Origin: Theropithecus gelada
Lineage: Eukaryota > Chordata > Mammalia > Primates > Cercopithecidae
Direction: 5' to 3'
Assembly (NCBI RefSeq): GCF_003255815.1
Contig: NC_037674.1
Span: 22,804,286 to 22,868,285, forward strand
Length of the DNA: 64,000 nucleotides
The notes below the pieces were generated by a model, which saw only the letters and a list, made by a program, of their open reading frames with translations, was not told where the DNA came from and did not search any database. Below are positions 10,989 to 22,389 of the stretch, in pieces; positions within the stretch are counted from its first letter, which is position 1, and the number at the start of each line of letters is the position of its first letter. The translations under genes were made by a program, and so were the position numbers.

Positions 10989-13147
10989 ATCCATGATCCA
11001 CTTTAAAGCCTTCCTCGTGCTCTATCTCCTTCAATAAAAGCCTAAAATTGTTTAGAGACAAACACTGGGAATGGCGGTGGGGGAGCATGGGTATAAAGCA
11101 GTGCCAACACACCCCAGGCATGCTGTCTGATTTAATTCAGTCCGTTTGTTTCTCCCACGAACTCATGCCATTTATTCTGGCCTAAGACTCCTTTTTCTCC
11201 AATTCCTAGACTTTTTTTCCCGACTCTAGTCAGTTCATTTTCTTAGCACCCCTATACTTCCCTCCTTTTCTGAGAGCCCTTGATCAGGTCGTATAAATCT
11301 ATCTTTCATCCAAAAATGTGTCAGTACTTGAAGAAAGAGGAGACTGTAATATTTAGTCGTCGTGTAAAAGGATCATATTGTATACTTATGAAAAGTCCAT
11401 CGTGTGGGATCAATGTTGATGAATCAGAAAACTGACATTTCATAACGTGGAATATATTTTATGTTTCCCAGCTTGTTAATTCATTTAACCAAAATGTATT
11501 GACTAGATTCACAAACTAGATATTTTTTTAAATCTCAGGAAAATATACCCTTTCCCTGAAATTAATTGCATAGCACTTGTTTTTGTTTTTGTTTTCTCTG
11601 ACAAGATGAGTGTTTTTAAATACCACATGAACTCTTACTGGAGGCTGCATGTAAATTATGTTATCAGTGCCGTCCTAATAACCTGGATAGAGTATGCAAT
11701 GAGGAACACCTGGTTCTCATACACGTTACCTTCTTGGGATTATCGGGTTGGGGCCATTCATTTTAGACACATTAAAAATGCCTTTCCATAGCTATAGAGA
11801 GCTTACATACCCAACCCTGGCCAGCTGCCACTCAAGTGTTGCCATTAGTCTGTAGCAGGGAAAGATCAAGGATGACCTGGAATAACCCATTTTTACAGCA
11901 AGAAAAAAATTCGAATCACAAATTCCAGTAATTAAGGATTGAAATCATCATTTTATATTTGGAGGGAAGCATATTGCTATCATCATAAATAAATTTAGTG
12001 TATTTAATGTTTTAATAAGCAAGAGAATTGTGCTGAAACTATGTAAACCAGCCAACAGCCACAGAATTAGATTTTTTGCCAGTTATTTTTTTTTTCCTTT
12101 TCTTTTTGGTTGGGTGACACAGTGAGAAGTGTTTAACTAACTATTCTCTATACAATTCATTTTCTCAGGCTTGCAGTGTACTTCACTGGTAAAGCTGACC
12201 AAAAGACAATAACTGGATAAACTGTTTTTTGTACCAGATATTGTGATGTAATCTAGAAAACTGTAGCAAAGAGAATGTTGGCTTAGTCTCCTCATAGTTC
12301 AGCTCGTTCTATGTAAATGCCCTATCAGGTGTTCATAAAAACTAAAATTATGACCTTCATTTTCTGTAGCTTGAAGTTACAGCAAAAGTGTTCCATCAAT
12401 AAGCTCTTCAATGGCTTTTCGATCCTCATAATATCACCCAGCAATTCTCTCCTTGAGTTGAGATAATAGCAGCAATTAGGCAGCTTTTATTTCTCAACCC
12501 CTTTTAACTTTTGCTGTCTTATAAACGAGCACACAGCATGTATATGTAACCACTATAGAGGGAATGCTGGTCAGTGTCAGAAGCAGGAGAAAACAGTTAG
12601 CCTATTCATGAATTATCCTTTATTTTTCACTTTAGCCCCAAAGGTTAAATGTGAACGTGCTTGGTTTGCCTCTTTCTATTTTGACTGCATGTGAAAGCCT
12701 TGGAAGAGTTCTGTAGATGGGCAAAGAAAGTAAGGTTTATGAAAATCAAACACACTTGCATTTATTAGTGGTCACTAATGGCATGTAATTAAAGTAATTA
12801 CAGGAAGGCAAGCAGACAATTAACTTGTTGAAAGTGTCAGCAAAGGGCAATAACAGAGTTTAAAGTTCTTGTCTGTGTGGTTCATCTTTAAATCCCACAA
12901 ATATTATAAAGAAAGGATGATGCTAACCAGAACGGTCAGGCTAATATTAGACCTTTATGAAACAACCCTGAAGTCTGTACGGTAAAAGCAAAGAGCCGAG
13001 GGCAGGGTGTTGTGCTATAGCATGGGGTAGAAGAAAGGGAGCTGGAACCAAAAACAGCCTTCAGAAATAATGGTGGCTTAGTCAGAGCTTTAGCAGGGAT
13101 CGACTACAGCAGATGACTAGAGAATGATGAACACAGAAGCCTTCATT
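10989..13147. other. Unassigned stretch, no transposons recognised
   Basis: Over 2 kb without a recognised transposon, which is unusual for primate DNA. 11900-12900 is AT-rich with many TAAT-type words. One sub-stretch is listed separately as a possible regulatory element. No exon evidence. Confidence 0.5.
12690..12870. promoter_or_regulatory. Possible conserved regulatory stretch
   Basis: Repeat-free sequence with a near-palindrome 'attagtggtcactaat' (arms 12764-12770 and 12773-12779) and paired TAATTA homeodomain-type sites in 'gtaattaaagtaattac' at 12785-12801. Purely an inference from word content. Confidence 0.2.
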
Positions 13148-13152
13148 GCCAT

Positions 13153-13516
13153 TGTATCAGTCCGTTCTCAAGCTGCTAATAAAGACATACCCAACATTGA
13201 GAAATTTTATAATGAAAAAAAGGTTTAATGGACTCACAGTTCCACATGGCTGGGGAGTCCTCATAGTCATGACACAAGACGAAGGAAGGCAAAGGCACAT
13301 CTTACATGGAGGCAGGCAACAGAGAGTGTGCACAGGAACTACCCTTTATAAAACCACTAGATCTCATGAGACTCACTATCCCTAGAACAGCATGTGAAAC
13401 CCCCCACCACCCCAGGATTCAATTGCCTCCAACCTGATCCATCCAATGACACATAGGGATTATAGGAGCTACAATTCAAGATGAGATTTGGGTGGGGACA
13501 GAGCCAAACCATATCA
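13153..13516 (-). mobile_element. Solo MaLR LTR (MST/THE1 type)
   Basis: A complete long terminal repeat in reverse orientation, TG...CA bounded, with 'ttctcaagctgctaataaag', 'ggactcacagttccacatgg' and 'gagatttgggtggggacaga'. It is flanked by a perfect 5-bp duplication 'gccat' at 13148-13152 and 13517-13521. The 'gctacaattcaag' arrangement fits MSTB better than THE1B. No internal retroviral sequence is present, so it is a recombined solo LTR. Its short open frames are not genes. Confidence 0.93.
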
Positions 13517-13521
13517 GCCAT

Positions 13522-13899
13522 CATTCTATGTATTCAAAGTGTAAACTACATTCCTCATCCTTGCTTGGTCTTGGTCAACAGTACTTCATACATATATAAT
13601 TATTTTATTACCAAGTAGTTTATATGTTCCTGGGGGACAAAAATGTCCATTTTAGAAATCTTCCATGTCTTATGCCTTGCTCAGTATGGAGCAGAGCATC
13701 AGTTGTTGGGTAGAAGCCTCCCTAATTGCCCATTCAGGATCTCCATCCTCAGCCTGTTTCTCTATGCTAAGTTCAGTAAGAGGCAGACTTGATGCTAAAT
13801 ACTAAGAACCTTCTTTCAGTTTTGAGGATGACTTTTTCTGAATCCTAGGCCCAGTCACTGATACATAAGCACACTGCTAGTAATACTAATAAATGTGTA
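13522..13899. other. Unassigned stretch
   Basis: No gene or repeat recognised between the LTR and the next MIR. Confidence 0.5.
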
Positions 13900-14045
13900 G
13901 GCACCAATTATCTTTTATATACTACCTACTTTATTATCTCATCAGGACAACTCTATGAGGTTGTCTTCGAGAGGGTGGAGGCAATCTCATTTGTATTATG
14001 TCTAAGTAAAATAAGTTGGAGCTTTAGAGTAGTGACTTGGAAACC
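13900..14045 (-). repeat. MIR SINE, antisense
   Basis: 'tactttattatctcatcagg', 'acaactctatgaggttgtct' and 'ggagctttagagtagtgact' follow reversed MIRb order. Confidence 0.75.
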
Positions 14046-14275
14046 AACCCTTTGGGAAGAGTTAATTGGAGTATGTTTTCTTGTTAATGGAGTGATTATC
14101 GTATTCTAGGACTAGAGGCCATTTGCTATCAAAGGAATGAGGTTATAAAAAGAGATGCCACTTCCCTAACCTCGGCCCAAATGAAAATATACGTCTATAG
14201 ACAAATGTAAGTGGTTCACAATTTCATGAATTACATACTGCACCATTTCTTATATTCACTATTTTCTCATCATTC

Positions 14276-14575
14276 TTTTTTTTTTTTTTTTTTTTTCTGA
14301 GACAGTCTCACACTGTCACCCAGGCTGGAGTGCAGTGACATAATCATAGCTCACTGCAGCCTTGACCTCCTGGACTCAAGCAATCCTCCTACCTCAGCCT
14401 TCTGAGTAGCTGGAACCACAGCACAGCACCTAATTAATTTTGTTAATTTTTTTTTTGTAGAGACAGGGTCCCATTTTGTTGCCCAGGCTAGTCTTGAACC
14501 CCTGTGCTCAAATAATCCACCCACCCTAGCTTCCCAAAGTGCTAGGATTATAGGCACTAGCCACCACACCTGGCC
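14276..14575 (-). mobile_element. AluJ, full length, reversed
   Basis: An old Alu: 'gtgcagtgacataatcatag' and 'actgcagccttgacctcctg' are AluJ-type. Target duplication 'ctattttctcatcattc' at 14259-14275 and 'ctattttcttatcattc' at 14576-14592 (one mismatch over 17). Confidence 0.95.
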
Positions 14576-14592
14576 CTATTTTCTTATCATTC

Positions 14593-15383
14593 CTATTGCA
14601 CTTCCTGTGTTCTTTCTATTTCTCACCTACATGAAAGTAATAACTTCCAGAACAACTTCGCCAATGTTACCTCTTCTATCTCCAGATTATTTTATGTACT
14701 TCTAGCTAATGCGTATCTCCTATTTAATGGGTAACTCTAATCATAATACTGTCCTACCCAGAAACCTTCAATGGTTCTCTATGGTCGACATGAAAAAGTT
14801 GAATAACCTTACCCTGACAGTCAAGATTACCCACAAGCAAGGCCCAACTTGTCTGTTGAAACTGATTCCCCATTATTCTCCTTCAGACCCTCTACATTTC
14901 AATTTCAGTAATACTCTTTATGTGGCTTCTGCATTCATTAGCTTCCCCACCTTCATTCCTTGGCTTATGTCATCCCAAATACTTGTTTTTGAACCAAAAT
15001 TCTGCCTTTATTTCAAGATCTACCTCACATATCATATTAAAGACACACCCTTACCTCATCCACTCCCCTCCACCCCCTGCTTCTGCCACTGAACTGCTAA
15101 GGTTCTTAATCTGAACTGTTTTAACTTGTGTTTATTTATTCTTAGACCCATCTCATCAGTAATACTATAACATTTTTGAGAAGACAGCGTCATCTTACTT
15201 CTCTTTGTATCCTTGTAACAAAACCATAATAACATAAACACGGTTCCTCCAACCCTGTTGTCCTTCTTCACTTGGTGAACTCCTACTTAAATCTGAAGAC
15301 TTATTGTGGATATCGCCTCTTCCGGAAAGCCCTTCTTAAGACCTCAGGCTGGGTTACATGCACCTTTGTGTTTTCATTGCCCT
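14593..15383 (+). mobile_element. L2/L3-type LINE relic (first segment)
   Basis: The run 'aaaccttcaatggttctcta', 'caagcaaggcccaacttgtc', 'ggtgaactcctacttaaatc' and 'aagacctcaggctgggttac' keeps the order of the 3' half of an L2 or L3 (CR1-type) element in sense direction. It is interrupted by the young AluY and probably continues at 15735-15850. The 127-codon frame at 14709 is a relic or chance frame. Confidence 0.6.
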
Positions 15384-15395
15384 TTGATCATACTT

Positions 15396-15397
<2 letters not shown>

Positions 15398-15440
<43 letters not shown>

Positions 15441-15720
15441 AGACAGAGTCTCGCTTAGTCGCCCAGGCTGGAGTGCAGTGGCGCAATCTCGGCTCACTGC
15501 TAGCTCCGCCTCCCGGGTTCACGCCATTCTCCTGCCTCAGCCTCCCAAGTAGCTGGGACTACAGGCGCCCGCCGCCTCGCCCGGCTAATTTTTTGCATTT
15601 TTAGTGGAGACGGGGTTTCACCGTGTTAGCCAGGATGGTCTCGATCTCCTGACCTCGTGATCCACCCGCCTCGGCCTCCCAAAGTGCTGGGATTACAGGC
15701 GTGAGCCACCGCGCCCGGCC
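15398..15720 (-). mobile_element. Young AluY with perfect target duplication
   Basis: Nearly consensus AluY in reverse, led by a pure T run of 42. The 14-bp duplication 'ttgatcatactttc' at 15384-15397 and 15721-15734 is perfect. 'cgcctcgcccggctaa' resembles Old World monkey AluYR-type copies. The clean ends, long homopolymer tail and low divergence mean a recent insertion, possibly lineage-specific or polymorphic. Confidence 0.97.
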
Positions 15721-15734
15721 TTGATCATACTTTC

Positions 15735-15850
15735 ATCTTAGATCTATACCATTATAGTCAAATTATATAATTATAGGGCTGCCTGCATTATTAGATTAAA
15801 AACATTCCCCAATTATCTAGCATTAAATTCCCCCAGTTTTGAATGATGGC
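15735..15850 (+). mobile_element. L2/L3-type LINE relic (possible continuation)
   Basis: 'catcttagatctataccatt' and 'attatataattatagggctg' could be the continuation of the LINE split by the AluY. Weak. Confidence 0.35.
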
Positions 15851-16101
15851 TGTAATTTTGTAGGTGCTCAGTACATTCTGAATGGCTCTCTAAGGGCTCA
15901 GATCCATGATGGCTTTCTTAGTAGTGTTGGAGAGAGTGTCTCCAGTAGATGAGGGCAGTTTAGATAAGATTTAGAGAGACCTTTTTGAGGTGAGCAGCCA
16001 CAAACTCTTCCAGTTGTAGAGTTCTAAAACTATACTCAGCTTTGGCTGTGTCATCTTGAACTCCACAGCTGCCCCCATTTATAGCTGCAGAGTAGCTTAA
16101 G

Positions 16102-16301
16102 TACCTGGCCAAATACTTCTCTCATCTCTCTGGAAAATAACTTCCAGGAGGCTTTGTGTAATTAACCAGACCTGGTAAGACACAGCTCCACTCTATCCAG
16201 CCTCAGGAATCCTATGTTCAGTCTTAACAAAATTTTGTAAACAAATATAGAACTGTATCTTAAACAGGTAAGGCTGAATTATACATGACATGCATTTATG
16301 C
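16102..16301 (+). repeat. 200-bp inverted repeat, left arm
   Basis: Reverse complement of 16721-16920 with no mismatch found over 200 bases by direct reading. Starts 'tacctggccaaatac', ends 'atgcatttatgc'. It does not match any transposon I recognise. The identity of the arms implies a very recent origin, gene conversion between the arms, or an assembly artefact. Confidence 0.96.
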
Positions 16302-16720
16302 TCCAGGTACTTAAGTGCATGAAGAAGAAAGTATCTTTGGCAGATTTAAAAAGAGTTAAGATGGATTTGAGAAAGTAGCAAACTTTTTAAACTCATGCCT
16401 TTTTAGACACCTGAGCTCCAGTTATGTACAGTGGGATGTATCTCATGGTTCTTCTCAAACTGACCTTGACTGAGTGTTCCTAAGAATTCAAGATTGATGG
16501 ATATAAGATGTTTTTAGGTCACAACCATTGCAATTTCCAGACATCTGGCCTCACTTCAAGGCCAGTCCCATCACCTCCAACTCACAAGTCCATTGACCTC
16601 TGTTGCTGAGTACAACTGCAGTGCTCTGAACAGGAGGGGAAGGTTGTTCTGCCTTAGACTGTAGTTGGCATGGACTATTTCCTTTTATGTGCTAAATACT
16701 GACCCTACTGCTGGGGAGGG
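16302..16720. other. Spacer between inverted repeat arms
   Basis: 419 bases of apparently unique sequence. Just inside the left arm, 16303-16315 'ccaggtacttaag' is the reverse complement of 16096-16108. No gene or known repeat seen. Confidence 0.9.
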
Positions 16721-16920
16721 GCATAAATGCATGTCATGTATAATTCAGCCTTACCTGTTTAAGATACAGTTCTATATTTGTTTACAAAATTTTGTTAAGA
16801 CTGAACATAGGATTCCTGAGGCTGGATAGAGTGGAGCTGTGTCTTACCAGGTCTGGTTAATTACACAAAGCCTCCTGGAAGTTATTTTCCAGAGAGATGA
16901 GAGAAGTATTTGGCCAGGTA
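16721..16920 (-). repeat. 200-bp inverted repeat, right arm
   Basis: Perfect reverse complement of 16102-16301. Pairing stops abruptly at both ends: 16720 g against 16302 t, and 16921 a against 16101 g. A transcript through both arms could fold into a 200-bp perfect duplex. Confidence 0.96.
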
Positions 16921-17859
16921 AAAGAGGACAGCCATTTCAGGTACAGCATGCAGCCTCATGTAACAAGAGTTGGACAGAGTTGAGCAAGGCATGTAAGGAA
17001 AAAACAGTCAGATTCTTTGGCTAGAACAAGGATTCGGAGTCGAGAAAACAAATGATTAAATCTCTGAGGATGAGAAAGGAAGGTTCAGTAACTGATCTCT
17101 CTAGAATTTAGATTAAAGATGTAGTTTGACATAATGACAACAGGGAAACATTATAAATTATTATGTGGTGGGAGAGAAGCATGATTAAAATATTTTTGAG
17201 GAAGATTTTTTAAAAAACTTTTATATTAAAGATAGTAAAGAAGAATGAGCTAAAACTTGGACATCATGAAGGAGTTTGCTACATTAAATGTATGAGGTGA
17301 TGAGGCATTAATCTGAGGATGACATGCCATCATTACCTGTCGCATGACATACATCCCTATTCAAATGCAGAATGCTTTTGGAATGGCACCAGAATCCTTC
17401 TCAGCACAGTCCTCTGGGTACCCTTTACTGATCGATTTCAGTTGGCAAGGCCCATGATACTTAAATGCTATCCCTGGTTTAGAGAAATGATACAATGGGG
17501 GCCGTTATGTACCAGTCATGTGCAGGATATGTATTAACATTAATAAGATGGCATTCATAGGAGACTATTAATATTAGTGTTAATATTAATTAGCATGAAT
17601 AGGATGGCATGGACATAGGGTATGAGGAAAAATGATGAATAGGAAATGAGTGAAACATAGAAAGCTAAGAGACTACAAAGAATTGTTCCAAGAATGTAAT
17701 AGAAAAATGAAGGAGGAATTCTTATTTTGATAAAAAACAAATGAGAAGTTAATTATTAATCCATTAGGTCTAGGTTAATGGGAGCATATTAACTAGATAG
17801 AAATGGCTTAGAGAGAGGATAAAATATTAAGGTTGATAGCTTTATTATTTCAACACTTT
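16921..17859. other. Unassigned stretch, no gene seen
   Basis: No gene or repeat recognised. 17535-17600 is locally repetitive in 'attaat' and 'gatggcat' words. Confidence 0.5.
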
Positions 17860-18060
17860 CAATAAGTATATATTGAGACATTTCTCTGTATTTGGCATAT
17901 GTTTGGCAGCTTGGAATATATCAGTGAACAAAGTAGACATAGATACTTGCCCTTGTTGGTGCCTGAATTCTAACAATGGGAAAGACAAACAATGAATAAA
18001 TGATATAACAAATAATCAATAGTTTATTAGAAGTTGATAGGTACAGTAAAAGTTAGAAAA
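17860..18060 (-). mobile_element. L2 3' end, antisense
   Basis: 'aataagtatatattgagaca', 'atatatcagtgaacaaagta', 'acttgcccttgttggtgcct' and 'gacaaacaatgaataaatga' follow the reversed L2 terminus. Confidence 0.7.
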
Positions 18061-19275
18061 TGTATAATAGAATAAGGATTATTAGGAATTTGGGAGACAT
18101 GGAGGGAATTTGTAGTCATTCATTTATAAATCTTCACCATTTGACCTGTTGTCAGAATATTTCCTGGAAAACCTCATACAACTTGAAAATATTTATAACT
18201 AATTTTCTCATCTCTAATCATAGAGACTCACTAGCCATAGGCCCTTCAGACTGCGAAAGTATGTGCTATGGTTTTTTAGGAGACCAGAGACTGATCAACT
18301 TGATTCACATACTGACCTTGTCACCTTCCAGGAAAGGAAAATTCAGGTAGTGGTTGATGAGGACAGAACATTTGGCTCATTGGAGTCTCCATGTTTCTTT
18401 CATGGATGAATTTATGAAATTTGTGGCTGCTCATTTTCTTTATTCATCCAAAAGATGAAGAGAGCAGCTTGCCTGGTTTTGCCTACTCAGGACACCAGAG
18501 TCTTAACTGTAATAGTCAAGTTTATAGTCCATTCAGATTTCTATCAAGTACCAGGATGTGATTTTTAACTCAGGATGTTTTAAAAATCATAGAAGGATTT
18601 GTTGACAGTTTAAACCTACTCTCTGGAATGAGAGAACTATACGAATTTTACTATTCAGTTACCATGGGGACTATATTTACTATAGAACAACCATAAATAT
18701 CAGTCAATGGAGTTCAATTTTCCATCTTCATGCCCATTTAAGTAAGGATCTGTTAAAATCTCTTCATTTCCATGGCCAAGGAATATTGGCTATGCTGTCT
18801 CAGACTCAACTCTTCCCCTCTCTTATTGTTTCTGTTTCTTGGAGCTTCTTTGGTTTACTGAAAATGCCCTGCTTTGTTTCTTTCATGCCAGATGTGGGTT
18901 TCTGATTTCAGGGCCGTGGTTGATACATTCTTGGTCTTCCTATGTGCAAAATCTTAAAGTACACTTCGTGTTGAACCTTCACAGAGATATTTGCTTATCT
19001 CACCAAACTGCAGGTTGCCTGCTTTACTTGTTAGCCTCAGAAGTGTCTTGGCCCTGCAGCTCTTGCCACACAGGAGGTCTCCCTTCTCTGTGTTCCTTTT
19101 GGCACAATCAACGTTTTCTCTGCATTTTGTAGCATTCTAAGCATACTGTGGCAGCAGGAAGGGTATTTTCAGTCTCTTTTTGGCAGTAGGACTTATCTTC
19201 TGCCTGGCACCAAGCTGAAAACATTCTCCGTTGTGCAGTACTTTGACATTATCTCAGCAGGAACAGTGCAGAGGT
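18061..19275. other. Unassigned stretch, no gene seen
   Basis: No gene or repeat recognised. Frames of 96-97 codons at 18060 and 18839 lack domains. Confidence 0.5.
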
Positions 19276-19461
19276 ACTTCCTGTGTTGCACCATTAAATA
19301 TCCCTGCCTCACCAACAGCCATTTAGGGACACTTCCTGTGTAGCATTATTAAAATTCCTGCGCCAGCAGTAGCAAGGCAAGGATATTTCTGTGGTACTTT
19401 CGAAACACCTCCTATGTAACATCATCAGAGTTCCTTGCACAAAGAGGATTAGCACAGGTTA
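19276..19461. repeat. Diverged tandem array, about three units
   Basis: Three unequal units begin at 19276 ('acttcctgtgttgcaccatt'), 19331 ('acttcctgtgtagcattatt') and 19407 ('acctcctatgtaacatcatc'). Each continues with A-rich then 'ttcctgc/ttccttgc'. Spacing is 55 and 76 bases. Each unit starts with an ETS-like ACTTCCTG or a variant of it. Confidence 0.65.
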
Positions 19462-20689
19462 TGGTTTTGATTACACATTTTGTTCCAGAGGCCACACAGC
19501 AACTCAGAATCCTATTGTTTATTTTATTTCCAATATTATTGGAGTTCTTCACAAGTATATAAGATACTATTACCAGTTAGTTCATGAATTTAATATTCTA
19601 TCCCCTAATCAGAGTCACTCGAGCCATGAAGATCCAGGCAGGGAAATGGAATCCCATCAGATTTAAGGCCCCAAGTAACCTCTGACCTTATAATAGCATT
19701 CAAGAAGGAGGCAAGGCCTACACTATGTATATCCTGTTTTCAGTTCTGTTTCTCATTCCTTAACAATAAATAAAAATACAGTATAAATTGTATCACTCTC
19801 ATGAGAATAGTCATTTTAAAGAGAAGTTTCAAATTGTACAGTTGTGGGGATTGGAGAAGAAAATGAAAGCTATGTGATGTCCTGTGGGATAAATCCGAAT
19901 TCTCATTGATTGATTTGAAAGGTGGTTTTTTAAGCCTTTTCCCTTTATCTGTCAAGGGTTACATAAGGATGTCTATAGCACAGCACACTGGACAAATACA
20001 TCTTAAAATAATGTAATGATTTATGAATACTTATGAATCTTTAGAGAACACTTCAAATTGGCATTTCTGTAGATGTGACTTTTATGCTATAGGAGATGTA
20101 GATTCACCAATTTCTTAATAATATAAATGCCATATTTGTATCACTATGACTAAACAAAATATTATACGTGTGGTCAAAATCTGAGTCATTACGACCTGCA
20201 AGGCAGGCACAAGAGAGATAAATATTTATAGGTCCATATTAAAGTAATGGTCACATTGAATGAAACCGACTAATATAGTTTTGGTCACATCTATGTTTCT
20301 CAGGATACCTAGACATGGTTTATTTTTTGAGAAGTAGTTAATATTTTGGAAGACAGAATAAACACAAAATGACCACAATTAGATAGAAACATAACTGACA
20401 CCCACCCCCACTCAAAAAAATTGACGATCACTAGGAACAAGCACATAATAAAATATTTTGCAGAGAGAGCAAAATAGTCTGGTTTAATCGCAATTAAATA
20501 TATACTAAAGAGAGTCATACAATATTTAAGCCAAAGACAGTTATGGCAGGCTCAATTATGTTATATATCCAGCTTTCTAGAATGATGTCATTAAATTGAG
20601 TTAGCTTGACCACTGTCCAGAACTGATGACACATTGCAAGAAAAATAGCAGAAAGCCCAAGAACGTTAGCCTGTAACTCTCACAAGAGT
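19462..20689. other. Unassigned stretch, no gene seen
   Basis: No gene or certain repeat recognised. AT-rich. Confidence 0.5.
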
Positions 20690-20736
20690 GGCAGATAGGC
20701 ATAGCACTGAGCCAAAGTGCTATGGCAGTCTGTGCC
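20690..20736. repeat. Short hairpin
   Basis: 'catagcact' (20700-20708) and 'agtgctatg' (20716-20724) pair perfectly around a 7-base loop. Imperfect pairing extends to 'ggcagata' on the left and 'ctgtgcc' on the right, giving a stem of about 20 pairs. Too short for a normal microRNA precursor without more flank pairing. Confidence 0.8.
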
Positions 20737-22389
20737 ATATTTCATGTAGCCAAGAGATGTGGCACCACTCTCTATAGTGCACCCAACTTTGTAAGCACTT
20801 TCATTAGCCACTGTTAATATGAGGAAGATAATATTATTTTTCAAAAGGAGCCAGAAAGATTCGGGCTACAGAGCCAATAATGTTGTTTGTTGTAAGTCCA
20901 CAATATTAGACTGTGTTTATATAGACAATGAAATTTCAAGGTGGCCAAAAAACCACTTTGTAATAAACTATACTAGGGCAGCAGGGCCAGGTAGGAGAGT
21001 GTGGTTAGGAGAAGTATCTCAAGGGTCTAATAAAGCCAAAGTCTGCTAAAATCCATAGTCATGGCTACTGGGAAAGTGAGATTGTGGATATTTTGCGACC
21101 AGACATAAGAACTCATTTTTAGTTAAAGCATTTTAAAAAAGTATACAAGGCAGAGTTGCAAACAATCTCAGGCTATGAAAAGGACAGCTGCAGTCAATGT
21201 TCCCACTAATATTTTCCATCCGTGTACTGAGTGAATTTGTAATGTGCAACTCATGTCAAGAAAATAAACAGATGTGCACCACAAGTGGAACAACAATGAA
21301 AGAACTTACATAGATTTTTATTAAGATTGAACTTTTGATGTTGATTCCACTGGTAAGAGAGCACTGGAGGCAAAGGTCTTGTATTTATAAAGTTGTCTCC
21401 TATTGAGGAAGATGAAGATGTTGATACTCCCCAACAGAATGCTTTGAGCTCTTTCTAGTGGATCTGTGCCAACTCCGAAACACCCTCTCACCCATTCTCA
21501 TTATGAGCTCAAGTGCAAGGTTGCCAGACAGCTGGATGTGCATTACAATGAAGAAAACAGACCTACCAAAGAACCACATATGTTATCTTGGCCTCATATG
21601 CACCCTGCTGAAACCAGCTTTTCCACCTGGCCGAAGACATGGGAGAGCACGCTCATATTTTAATGAATTGTTGACCTTAGGAAAGTCTTTGCAACTGAGT
21701 ATGTACATTTTTATAGGACAGAAGAATTTAAACTAAGGATTTAATTGATGACACAGGTGCTAAATCTGTACTACCATTGACTACAGATGTAATGCATGGT
21801 TTAAAAGTTTCTTCATAACTTTCCGCCTATACATGCTTACCACCTTTATTGGCCCTGCCATTCCCTAAGCATCCTACAGTCTAGGCATATGTACTGTTTA
21901 ACTTTCCCAGAACACACTGTTATTTTTAAATAACTATTGCTTGGGCAACTACTATGTAACAGTCACAGTCTCTGTTTATACTGTAGTCCTTGCCCTCAAG
22001 TCTAGTGAGGCAAGGCACTAGTAAATAAACAAATATGCAAATAAATATTTAAATCAAAGTGTGACATTTTTATACAAGGAACGCATTAATACATTCTCTT
22101 CGTAAAGACAATCAAACGATATACAAATACATAGAGTGAGAGGAAAACAGCCTAGATTGACCAAGACTTTCAGTTGCAAGTGACATTGTGCAAGAGATGT
22201 GTACCGTAATTGGCATCACCATAAGAACTTTAGAGAATGGGGGAAGAACGATCCCCTCAAGGAAACTGCAGGAAATGGTAATTGCCAATCAGGTAGTTCT
22301 GTCGATGCCCCTCCCTCCAACCCCACTTCTTCTGAGAAACTCAGCAGCATAAAAATTAATGTCTTTCCAAGCCTTTGTCCACATATTTA
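20737..22389. other. Unassigned stretch, no gene seen
   Basis: No repeat recognised. 21470-21660 reads in one frame for 65 codons without identifiable homology. I cannot support a pseudogene. Confidence 0.5.

Noticed and set aside
13146..13385. 79-codon frame in the MaLR LTR
   Set aside because: LTRs of this class are non-coding. The frame is chance.
21466..21663. Possible processed pseudogene
   Set aside because: The translation has a protein-like feel but matches no family I know, and there is no poly-A tail or target duplication nearby.
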